DNA from: Zygnema cylindricum
Taxonomy: Eukaryota; Streptophyta; Zygnematophyceae; Zygnematales; Zygnemataceae
Length of the DNA stretch: 14,011 nucleotides
Assembly: GCA_037447655.1 (NCBI GenBank)
Contig: JBBHKE010002983.1
Span: 190,001-204,011, forward strand
Reading direction: 5' to 3'
Below the pieces are notes generated by a model, which was not told the DNA's origin, made no database searches, and was given only the letters and a program-made list of their open reading frames with translations. Shown here piece by piece: positions 1-7,571 of this stretch (its first letter is position 1; every line of letters begins with the position of its first letter). A program made the translations under genes and the position numbers.

Positions 1-43
1 CAATGGCTTCTTTTCCTTGTTTTTCATCTTGATCCTTCGCTTT
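1..43 (-). other. possible exon edge entering the window from the left
   Basis: Read on the minus strand, a run of ten T followed by CCATTCAG resembles a 3' splice site, with AG at 45-44. The 43 bases after it are open and rich in Lys/Glu/Gln codons in one frame and in Lys/Arg codons in another. It could be the first part of an exon of a leftward gene. It could also be a terminal exon of the transposase, whose stop codon overlaps a GTAAGA donor-like sequence at 1111. Too little sequence is present to decide. Confidence 0.15.
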
Positions 44-794
44 CTGAATGGAAAAAAAAAAGTATTCAGTAGAATGGAGATGCGAATATCTTTTTTTAAC
101 TGTTAAGTTGCCAAAGTCCATTTAAGTGGACTTTATTTAAAAAAGTCCATTTAAGTGGAGCATTTTCAAGACTAGTTATTTCATCCGATTTTTGTTTTTT
201 ATTGAAAAACTTTTCTTAATAAAAGTTTCTTCTTTTAAAGACTTCTACACAAAAAAAATGATAAAACCCGAATCCGAACATTTTCGCCACTTAGGTTATT
301 GGGCATCCAAATAGTGTACAAAAAATCCACTAACGTGGATTATTCGACCACTAACTATGAAAAAATAATTCTACACATTCGTTTGTCGGATTTTGACTTG
401 AAGCACCACGTTTCGTAGTGTTCGATGTCTTTTTTACGCAAAAATTAGTTGGGCACAATTTCGGTTTTGTCGTGTGTAAGTTTTTTCCAAATACAAATCG
501 AGTACCCAAATAGGACGTGGTGGTCGATTGTTATCTTTAACAAAGGAAACAAAGTAAAGAAGTGAGTAACCCAACCTTTTCTAAGCCTAAGTTTTTTGTT
601 TTTAGCAACTAGTACATTGACGTTGTTTGATTCTATCGTCTCGTTGCAAATACACCGCCGAAATACGACCCGGTCACCCATGTTAGGGTCTCAATCAATT
701 GTCATCATTTATTTCCTATTGTTTTGTGACCGTACTTTTTCTGTTGATACCTCATTCAAAAGTTTTTATAAAACCACACGAAACAAATAAACGG
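1..794. other. AT-rich non-coding stretch with short palindromes
   Basis: No convincing gene is seen here; the open frames are under 80 codons and match nothing I recognise. Short inverted motifs recur. AGTCCATTTAAGTGGA occurs at 115-130 and again at 144-159, and a related palindrome with arms AATCCAC and GTGGATT lies at 324-341. Clustered short palindromes of this kind are common in the subterminal parts of DNA transposons, so this may be the 3' flank of the piggyBac-like element. No matching terminal repeat beginning TTAACCC was found in it. Confidence 0.4.
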
Positions 795-1005
795 CGTGTG
801 ATTGTTGCAGTTTTACTCGTGCAGTTTTATTCGGCAACAATCGGTTACACTGTGTGCAATGTCTATTCGGAAGATTAGACTCCGAGTCCGCATGAACAAG
901 CCAAATGCGGACTCAGAGTTGGATTTTCCGAATAGACATTGAACACACTGTAATTGAGTGTTGCCAAGTAATACGATGCGCGAGTAGAAGTGCAACAATC
1001 ACACG
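795..1005. repeat. 211-bp foldback (long inverted repeat)
   Basis: The stretch folds on itself about a centre near 900. The outer ends are CGTGTGATTGTTGCA and its complement TGCAACAATCACACG. The inner arms share AATGTCTATTCGG and CCGAATAGACATT, and the innermost stem is TCCGCAT (887-893) with ATGCGGA (905-911). The arms differ at scattered bases, so the copy is not recent. It could be a small non-autonomous foldback transposon or an internal inverted repeat of the neighbouring piggyBac-like element. No clear target-site duplication flanks it. Confidence 0.8.
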
Positions 1006-1107
1006 ATGTCTCTCGATGAGACAGTGCAAAATGTAGATTGATGATGTTTTGACTCCTGCGTTTTTGTTTTTTCGGTGCTCACTCCTTCAAAACGTGTTCG
1101 ATTTATC

Positions 1108-3511
1108 TTACATGTCGCTTTCGTTTTCCTTGTCTAGCTTTTGCGATTTCCTTATCCTTTTCAGCTGATCTTTTTCTTTTTTTCTCTCGGGTTCGTGGTG
1201 TTTGTCGAAGCAGGCGGTGCGACACAACGGCACTTCACACTTTTTACAACCATATCTAGTGCGATGCCTTCCCGTAGACTTCCCTTTCCATTCTTTTCCT
1301 TTCGCGCGGCAATTTTTGTGGGAACACTCTAGCCCGTTTGAGTGAGCAAACGCGCATTCTATACAATTGGCATTAAATTCCTCGCGGCCGCGAGCTCGCT
1401 CGACGTATTTAGGGATTTCGTGCAACGGCACCGATACATGTTTTTCCCCCGCCATAGATGGACCCGCCGCGGCCATTTTAAAGTCGTATTCACCAATTGC
1501 TTTTCTTTCCAATAATTCTTTTTGAAGCAAGTCTAGGAAATCTTCCCTTGTGGTGTGCGGCTTTCCTTCTGGCTCGAGTAGCAAGTTGTACAGGATCCAA
1601 GCGTTTGTCATTGCTCCGTCCATTAATCCCATAAAGAGCTTCAACCACCATCGACGTTGATGTATGGAAGTCCTTTGCAGAGTCGCTCCTTCCAAACATG
1701 CTCGGTTAATCTTGCCTACTCCTCCTTTGTATCTGTTATACTTGGTTACACACTCTAGCCGCTCTATTGGGTTACATCCTCTACGTCGCTGAACAAGTTC
1801 GGGACGAGCTCCGAAACTGGTGGACAACATCCACACCGATGGCACAACGTTCCGTTTGTCTACCCACGCACATGCCATCATACCCTCTTGGTCGCATAAC
1901 TCGAAACTAAAATCGCCTAACTTAGGCACCTTTTTCGTCACCCCGTCTCTTTGTCTTTTCAACCCGTTTAACGATTTTTCATCCGGGTAGCCCAAAGAGG
2001 TTAAACTATTTCTTGTTCCGCTACGCTTTCGCACCAACATTGTTCCCAAACCCCCCCACCCTTTCTCACTCCTCAACCACCGGAAAATAGGAACCCCTGT
2101 GTACATTCTATCCATCATAACGACTCTTTCGTCCTCGTTTACCTGTTCACATAACGCCCTTACAATCCTTGCTCGGGCACCAACTCCACTAAATTCTCCA
2201 CCTTTAACGTCTATCTCGTAGGTCAACTGATACATTGTCACCGCGTCATTTAGCGCGAATTGTTGCATCCCGTGTTTAGATTTCGGTTTACTGGAAGAGA
2301 AACGTTTTATGGGGTTCAACATACTATTGTCCGGGATCCATCTCTCGTCCAAACTCAAATAAGTTCCTGGCCTATAGTACTGCATAAAAGTTTCTTTATG
2401 CTCTTTCATCAACGGTTCAACCTGTCCAACGCGCACACTTTGCAGAATTTAATCGTTATGCAACAGTTTTGTGTTGTTGGCTAAAATAAACATCAAATAT
2501 GCATATGGTCATACCACACAAATGCAACAGATACCTTACCTGCCATAACGCCCAACGTTGCGGATCTTGTTCCTTTGACGGTCTGAACTTATTAGACCTT
2601 CCGTGTAAATTCCTCTTGATTTGAGAAAATCTCTTCTCTGGTATTATTCTGCCTCTGTTCGGGTACTCTAAACCTCCGCTGGTCCCTTTACGAAACGTCT
2701 TTGAGTCAAAAGACGACCTTTCAATCCCGTTGCAAATCAACATGCACAGAAATGCGAACATTTCTCCCATTATAATGTCTTTCCACCGTTCCGGTGTAGT
2801 CGTTCTCTCTTTTCTATGATAGGCAGCTAATTTGAGTGCGTACTTTTCTTGCCCATAAGGGTTACATTGATTTACAAAGTTTTTCCAAAAAGAAATGCGA
2901 GTTAACGCTAAAAATATACTTGCAGCCGTTTTCTCTGTGCTTTTCCAACCGTCCATTAAGAGCACCTTCCCCACCTCCTCTTTTTCTGGCAGGTGTAGCC
3001 GTCGTTCTACCTCTATGAGCCGCTCTTCCCGATCAAAACTTTTTAGTCTATTCCAAGTGATTTTGCTCTGCAAGTAGTGAAAGGGTCGAAGCCACTCATC
3101 TACATTTTTCAACTCCCTTGAATACTCTCCACTCGCCTCATCTTGTTTGTCTTCGTATTCGTCTGCTGACGAATCCTCTTCCCACTCGCTTTGACTCTCT
3201 TCGCTAAGAGCGTTTTTATCCCATTCGTCCTTGTCTTCCTTGGTATCTGACAAGTCAGTTTCGTCGTCTGCGCCTTCGAAACTCGGTGATGGACGGGGTT
3301 TAGGCCCCCTTCGTACTTTTTTGGGACGGCCGCGTTTGCTTCCCAATGTACTTTTCTCCAACTCCACATTGTCGTCATCGACTTTTTTTTCCCCCGAGTT
3401 TTCTTCATCAACCTTTTGCAACCCTTCTGTCACAGATGTCTCCCTCGGAGGTTCTTTACTTATACTACGAACTTTTTTTTTCTCCTTGTGGAAAGTCCAT
3501 CCATGTCCCAT
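1108..3511 (-). CDS. piggyBac-family transposase, spliced, third catalytic Asp lost
   Basis: This is a DDE transposase of the piggyBac family, an enzyme class that cuts and pastes DNA at TTAA sites in the nucleus. Two exons (3511-2540 and 2421-1108) give about 761 residues, longer than the roughly 600 of the insect enzyme because of an acidic, charged N-terminal region. An AT-hook (KRGRPKK, near residues 59-65) lies in that region. The DDE core runs from about residue 203 to 610. The first Asp is in YLSLDERW (about 349) and the second in VMMDRMYTG (about 428). The third site, normally KGGVD..D, reads KGGVGKIN (Gly near 560, Asn near 563), so both Asp are missing. RRWWLKLF and NAWILYNLL follow as in the family. 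The C-terminus holds a Cys/His cross-brace with YGCKKCEVPLC and CFDKHHE. The ATG at 3511 is the first in frame; the frame is open slightly further up from a TTG at 3547, so an upstream exon is possible. It lies about 100 bp downstream of the OTU-like frames on the same strand. Confidence 0.88.
2422..2539 (-). other. intron of the transposase gene
   Basis: A 118-bp GT-AG intron. The donor reads CAG|GTAAGG and the acceptor TTGGACAG|GTTGAA. Both junctions fall between codons, joining ...WALWQ to VEPLMKEH..., which is where piggyBac transposases run from the N-terminal half into the block that precedes the first catalytic Asp. Unspliced, the frame stops shortly after the donor. An alternative acceptor (TTTATTTTAG, further upstream) has a better pyrimidine tract but does not keep the frame. 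Confidence 0.75.
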
Positions 3512-3614
3512 GCCTTTTTTTCTTCTGCCACTAATCGAGACTGCCAATCACACCCAACAAATGTGAATGTTAAACTTTTTTTACGATGCATTGTTTGTGA
3601 TATTATATACGTTT

Positions 3615-4214
3615 TCACACAATTGAGAAAGACGATAGACGTACATATGTTTTCGTCGCGGGAGTGGGCATCCCAGTGTTTTTGGTTATCTCCGGCCTAC
3701 AATATGGGAAATAATTTCCTTCGAAGTCTATGAGAGATATAGGCATTACTTTTTTCCAACTCTTAGGAGGGACAACCGCAAAGACGTAATTAGAGAGGGT
3801 CGAAGGGTTATACTCCTCCACTAACTTCGGGAAACGTTTTTTATCATCGAAGGTTAATATTTTGATGCATTGGCCCAATCTTGCCGCCAATACTGTGATA
3901 TCTTTGTCATCATAATTTACAGTAGAACCCCTTACTCTCAAATTTTTCATTTTTTCTGCCAATGCTTCTCTAGAAGGAATATCCGACATAAAGTACTCTG
4001 TCTCATCTTTTTTTTTGTCGTTTGGTAGCTCCAACAATTCCACATATCCTGCTTGTAATGCCTCTAGAAATGATGCTTTTCTATTTCTCCTTTCTTTATC
4101 TCGTGCATAAGTTTCCTTTTTCTTTCCCGTAGCGACGCTCATACGGCCAACATTCGACAATCGCTTCAACGTTGGTGTATTTTGTTTGGGGTGAAAGAAA
4201 GGGACGCTTAAAGT
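3615..4214 (-). CDS. second OTU-like block, probable continuation of the OTU gene
   Basis: The frame is open from 4214 to a TGA at 3615-3617. It has no good ATG at its front; the first is at about 4142. It therefore probably belongs to the gene upstream, which is read in a different frame and overlaps it. It begins with a Lys/Arg-rich stretch (ATGKKKETYARDKERRNRK). Next comes a segment laid out like the C-terminal half of an OTU domain: EALAEKMKNLRVRG, then DDKDITVLAARLGQCIKIL (the helix and strand before the active-site loop), then SLIDFEGNYFPY where OTU proteases have a His-Tyr motif. Here the His is absent. TTCTTCTTTTCGATTCATAG just before 4214 looks like a 3' splice site, and in-phase donors exist upstream (GTGAGG, GTGACT). 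A frameshift mutation is the other explanation. I infer OTU relatedness from pattern only. Confidence 0.5.
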   Translation of the reverse strand, partial: TLSVPFFHPKQNTPTLKRLSNVGRMSVATGKKKETYARDKERRNRKASFLEALQAGYVELLELPNDKKKDETEYFMSDIPSREALAEKMKNLRVRGSTVNYDDKDITVLAARLGQCIKILTFDDKKRFPKLVEEYNPSTLSNYVFAVVPPKSWKKVMPISLIDFEGNYFPYCRPEITKNTGMPTPATKTYVRLSSFSIV

Positions 4215-5020
4215 CTATGAATCGAAAAGAAGAAGGCGTGGCTCCTGCGACGATGTTTTCGTTCGGTTCTCCTTCGACATGTATTTCGGCTGCCTTACCA
4301 TCGAATTGTGCAAGCGCACCGGGTACCACAGGAGTCACCTCTGTCCATAATTTTTGTGCAGGGCGGAAAAAAGAGGCGAATATTGTGCCTTTATCTGTCT
4401 TACACGCCCTCACTTTCCCTTTCATTCCTCCAACAAACACGTTATAATGACACGAGTACCATACTATGGCTAGCGCAACTCTTTTGTCATTTTCTCTTAG
4501 ATGATTTTCTACCAAGTCTAATTCTCCCCCAATGTACATGAAACCCAAAAGAGACCTCCCCAACACAACTTGCGCCGCTTTTAACACCTGAAATGCCACG
4601 TTACTTTTGTCTATAGTTAAGTCAGATATATCAACGTTCGCTGGGATATAACCATTTTGTTGCATCTGCGACGCCACCTGGCTAACCTGTTTTCTTAACT
4701 CTCTTGCCTCTGCTTCCATCCCAACTCTCGAACACATGTGATAGACATCGTGCTTTCCCGCATCCAGGTGCATGGCTTCGATCAATACGTAGAAAAAACA
4801 GTCTTCGTCTCCTGGAGGACTAATACATACGTCTTCCAAGCTGTAACAACCAAACAACCATTTGTGTTTCAGATTGATTGTAGCATTTCTCTGTGCAACA
4901 TGTAGATTTTGGTAATTTCAATGTTTAGGGTTGAAAAGTCAAACTTTCTTACGTGAATTTGCCGACCAGTAATCTTTCAGAAGTTTCCGCGACGGTTTTG
5001 TCTATAACCATTTGCTCCAT
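4096..5020 (-). CDS. OTU-like cysteine protease, spliced, next to the transposase
   Basis: OTU proteases are papain-like cysteine proteases; many remove ubiquitin, and several transposon groups encode them. Exon 1 (5020-4953) starts at an ATG with G at -3 and G at +4. Exon 2 begins at 4840. The joined frame reads ...VGKFTLEDVCISPPGDEDC. The active-site motif GDEDCFF (Asp near 34, Cys near 37) matches the family's DGxC block. About 115 residues later YIGGELDLV and then CHYNVFVGG supply the strand and the catalytic His (near 154). That spacing suits a domain of about 130 residues. The rest, to the TAA at 4096, has no domain I recognise and may be an unspliced reading: the overlapping frame downstream continues with more OTU-like sequence. 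It is divergent from the transposase on function but shares strand, neighbourhood and intron style with it. Confidence is good for the splice and the catalytic motifs, lower for the 3' end. Confidence 0.65.
4841..4952 (-). other. intron of the OTU-like gene
   Basis: A 112-bp GT-AG intron. The donor is AAATTCAC|GTAAGA and the acceptor is GGTTGTTACAG|CTTGG, preceded by a T-rich tract. Splicing joins two bases of a codon in exon 1 to one in exon 2 (phase 2, giving Thr) and gives an uninterrupted frame from the ATG at 5020 into the DGxC-like motif. Size and style match the transposase intron. Confidence 0.8.
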
Positions 5021-5131
5021 ATCACTTTTTTTTTGTACTTTTTAAAACCCAAGGTTGTCCCCTTTGCTTTTGCAACTTTATCCAAAAGTTTCTAAGTATG
5101 ACTGATTATTTTCAAAGCTAATCAGTAATGC

Positions 5132-5140
5132 TTATATAAA
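5132..5140 (-). promoter_or_regulatory. TATA box of the leftward OTU-like gene
   Basis: On the minus strand the sequence reads TTTATATAA, about 112-120 bp upstream of the ATG at 5020. This is a plausible distance for a promoter with a leader of about 80 bases. No separate TATA box is seen in the roughly 100 bp between the OTU-like frames and the transposase ATG. Confidence 0.45.
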
Positions 5141-5210
5141 TGAAGCTGGTATACTAGACTGTGGAGAAAAAACTGTTATAACTGCACACACAAAAGCAAA
5201 CCTTTTGTTA

Positions 5211-5235
5211 GCATTGGCAGAGTTGTGTGGGTTAA
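5211..5235 (-). mobile_element. candidate end of the piggyBac-like element with TTAA target
   Basis: On the minus strand this reads TTAACCCACACAACTCTGCC. piggyBac elements typically end in CC(C/T) directly beside a duplicated TTAA, and this one sits upstream of the first gene of the cluster, where an element end would be expected. No matching opposite end was found between positions 1 and 1100. It may lie outside the window, may be degraded, or this may be a chance match. Confidence 0.3.
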
Positions 5236-5356
5236 TTTTATTAGCTTGCAGTACAAGGTTACTCGTGTGCTATGTCAATATCGATGTCCTACTAGGTTTC
5301 TATCCTGTACGCTTTTACTGAAGGGTTCGTGTTGGACGCACAAGATAGCCTAGATT

Positions 5357-5442
5357 TTGGCACCGGTTACCTTCGCATAATACCGTTGGCACCTGTTACC
5401 TTCGCATAATACCGTTGGCACCGGTTACCTTCGCATAATACC
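5357..5442 (+). repeat. three tandem 29-bp repeats
   Basis: The unit TTGGCACCGGTTACCTTCG followed by CATAATACCG occurs three times with a period of exactly 29 bp (starts 5357, 5386, 5415). The middle copy has CTG for CGG and the last lacks its final base. The near identity implies a recent local duplication. Confidence 0.9.
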
Positions 5443-5455
5443 TTAGTGAACCTTA

Positions 5456-5530
5456 ACCGCAAGACAACGAGAAAGTTCGAAATCATTTATCTCGCACCAG
5501 TCCTACTTGACCGAATTGTTGTCTTGCGGT
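5456..5530. repeat. 13-bp inverted repeat around a 49-bp loop
   Basis: ACCGCAAGACAAC (5456-5468) is perfectly complementary to GTTGTCTTGCGGT (5518-5530). The loop holds a smaller GAGA/TCTC stem around TTCGAA. The whole could form a branched hairpin. It directly abuts the tRNA-like sequence at 5531, so the two may be one structured unit. Confidence 0.7.
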
Positions 5531-5601
5531 GTCCGTTTGGGGGATCGAACCCCACATCGCTATCGGGGTGCCACTCCGATAGGATGGTGCCACACACGGA
5601 C
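5531..5601 (-). ncRNA. tRNA-like sequence, copy 1 (not a normal cloverleaf)
   Basis: On the minus strand the ends pair as GTCCGT with ACGGAC. A perfect T arm follows the tRNA rule: five-base stem, loop TTCGATC, five-base stem, containing a B-box-like GGTTCGATCC. Between them lies one long hairpin, CTATCGG/CCGATAG with a nine-base loop AGTGGCACC, flanked by CATC and GATG. There is room for 71 bases in all but no D arm can be drawn. The sequence GTGTGGCACC after the 5' stem and GATGTGG before the T arm are shared with the copy at 9370-9443. It may be a tRNA-derived repeat head, a decayed tRNA, or an unusual structured RNA. Confidence 0.45.
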
Positions 5602-5747
5602 TACAAAATAAAATAACCAACAAATTTACAAAGTTATATCAACAACACTGTAACGTTGAACGGTTGTCCAACACCACCAATCTCTCGAGTGAACATGCAA
5701 CCAACTTCAAAGTATGTGATCCCAAAAGTGTTCAAAGTATGTAAGCC

Positions 5748-6256
5748 CAATTTTCGGGTTTGGGTTTTATAAGCCCCAATATCGAAATACACCGGTTTGG
5801 GTATTAAACTTATTTTTCGGGTTTGGGTTTTATAAGGCCCAATATCGAAATACACCGGTTTGGGTATTAAGCCTGATTTTTCGGGTTTGGGTTTTATAAG
5901 CCCCAATATCGAGATTCACGGGTTTGGGTATTAAACTTATTTCATGGGTTCGGGCTTTATAAGCCCCAATATCGAGATTCACGGGTTTGGGTATTAATCC
6001 CAAATTCGAAATTCTCAGTTTTGGGTTTTATAAGCCCCCAATATATCTTTGGGTTTGTGTATTAATCCCAAATCCGAAGTTTGGGTTTTATAAGCCCCCA
6101 ATATCGAGATTCACGGGTTTGGGTATTAATCCCAAATTCGAAATTCTCGGTTTTGGGTTTTATAAGCCCCCAATATATCCTTGGGTTTGTGTATTAATCC
6201 CAAATCTGAAGTTTGGGTTTTATAAGCCCCCAATATCGAAAATCACGGGTTTGGGT
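5748..6256. repeat. tandem array, 63 bp turning into a 60/72-bp alternating array
   Basis: The landmark TATAAG of the phrase TTTATAAGCCCCAATATC falls at 5768, 5831, 5895, 5958, 6029, 6089, 6161 and 6221. The steps are 63, 64, 63, 71, 60, 72 and 60. The first four units are simple repeats; the later ones alternate between two variants and make a higher-order unit of 132 bp. The open frames across this stretch on both strands only translate the repeat and are not genes. Confidence 0.9.
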
Positions 6257-6630
6257 ACGTGCACAGATTCCAAGACATAGCCAAATTTCGAGCAGTTATT
6301 TACTCGGCGTGCACGGATTCTCGTACTTAGCCAATTTTTTAGCATTTTTGACTCGGCGTACACGGATTCCGGTACTTGGCCAAATTTCAGAAAAATCATG
6401 ACTCGGCCTACACGGATTCCGATACTTGACCAAATTTCGAGCATTTTTGGCTCGGCGTACACAGATTCCGGTACTTAGCCAAATTTCGAGCATTTCTAAC
6501 TCGGCGTACACGGATTCCGGTATTTAGCCAAATTTCAGAAAATTCTGACTCGGCGAACACGGATTCCGGTACTTAGCCAAATTTCAGAAAATTCTGACTC
6601 GGCGTACACGGATTCCGGTACTTGGCAAAA
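6256..6630. repeat. 49-bp tandem satellite, about 7.5 copies
   Basis: The unit begins CTCGGCGTACACGGATTCC and continues GGTACTTAGCCAAATTTC, then a variable A/T-rich tail. CGGC landmarks fall at 6305, 6354, 6404, 6453, 6502, 6551 and 6600, steps of 49 or 50. The part TACTTAGCCAAATTT recurs, mostly inverted, in the repeats to the right as AAATTTGGCTAAGTA. Confidence 0.9.
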
Positions 6631-6649
6631 ATTTCGCAGATTTTTCAAT

Positions 6650-6808
6650 ACTGCAAAATGCAAAATGCTATATTTCGGCCGTAATTTGGCCGAATTCAGC
6701 TGATTATAGCTTGTTGGGTAGGTAATTTGGTCCTTTTTCGAACGAGGTATAACAAGCTCAAATCCGAATAGCCACGGCAGAAATATGGCATTTTCAAGTT
6801 TCCAGTGT
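6650..6808. repeat. diverged copy of the foldback module
   Basis: AAATGCTATATTTCGGCCG at the left, GGGTAGGTAAT and TTCGAACGAG inside, and ATATGGCATTTT at the right follow the order seen in the modules at 7040-7180 and 7206-7345, with many changes. It is an older copy of the same short palindromic module and has no coding signal. Confidence 0.55.
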
Positions 6809-6819
6809 TTTTGTATCAT

Positions 6820-7571
6820 TTCGTGCTCCCAAAATGCTTGGGGCAAACGCCTTTGCACCAGTGAAACCGCGGTCTTACTTCTCCGAATTGACCGCCTTGG
6901 GGCAAACGCCCTCCGAGTATTGAGGGACTCCTCCCCTTACTATATCAAAAAGGTCAAATGTGCGTCGGACCGCAAATTGACACCTCAAAAAAAAGATAGA
7001 ACACTTAGCCAAATTTTCGAAGATTTTTCAATACTGAAAAATGTAAAATACTATATCTCGGCCGGTATTTGATGGAATTTAGCGTATGTTAGCTCGTTCG
7101 AAAGATGACAAAATTTCCTACTCAACAAGCAATAATAAGCTGAATTCCAATAAATACCGGCCGAGATATAGCATTTTAAATTTTGCAGTATTTTGCAGTA
7201 TTGCAGCAAATTTAAAATGCTATATCTCCTCCGGTATTTAGAGGAATTTAGCTTACTATAGCGTAATGGGTAGGTAATAATTTCATCTTTCGAACGAGCT
7301 ATCACAAGCTAAATTCCACAAAATACCGGCCGAGATATAGTATTTTACATTTTTCGGTATTGAAAAATCTTCGAAAATTTGGCTAAGTGTTCTATCTTTT
7401 TTTTGAGGTGTCAATTTGCGGTCCGACGCACATTTGACCTTTTTGATACTGTGTAGATGGCAGCGCCTAAGTACTGGATGGCGTTTGCCCCAAGGCGGTC
7501 ATTTTGGAGGAGTAGAACCGCGGTTAGGCCAATGGAAAAGGCGTTTGCCCCAAGCATTTTGAGTGCGATTT
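6820..7571. repeat. imperfect palindrome of about 750 bp (foldback)
   Basis: Two arms of about 370 bp mirror each other about 7195-7196. The segment 6943-7070 and the inverse of 7321-7448 are each 128 bp and differ at only one base by my reading. Outside them the match continues more loosely to CAAAATGCTTGGGGCAAACG on the left and its complement near 7541-7563. Inside them lie two copies of a smaller palindromic module with ends CTATATCTCGGCCGG and CCGGCCGAGATATAG. The very high identity of the 128-bp blocks against looser flanks suggests gene conversion between arms or a recent inverted duplication. Confidence 0.85.

Noticed and set aside
445-790. Small open frames on both strands left of the foldback
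   Set aside because: Short, overlapping, AT-rich, without recognisable motifs.
3511-3760. A spliced fusion of the OTU frame to the transposase frame
   Set aside because: The best donor (TAT|GTACGT) is phase 0 and the available acceptors are phase 1 or 2; matching phases needs poor donors. Kept only as a possibility for shared transcription.
5531-5601. Ordinary tRNA-Ala with GGC anticodon
   Set aside because: T arm and end stem fit, and the hairpin loop contains TGGCA, but no D arm can be drawn and the loop has nine bases with a mismatch at its base.
5634-6280. Open frames with repeated KPPI or KPVYFDIG phrases
   Set aside because: They are translations of the 63-bp tandem array on both strands, with no start context or neighbouring gene structure.
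5768-6630. CRISPR array
   Set aside because: The arrays have no unique spacers between constant repeats; the whole period is repeated, as in satellite DNA, and the window is eukaryotic.
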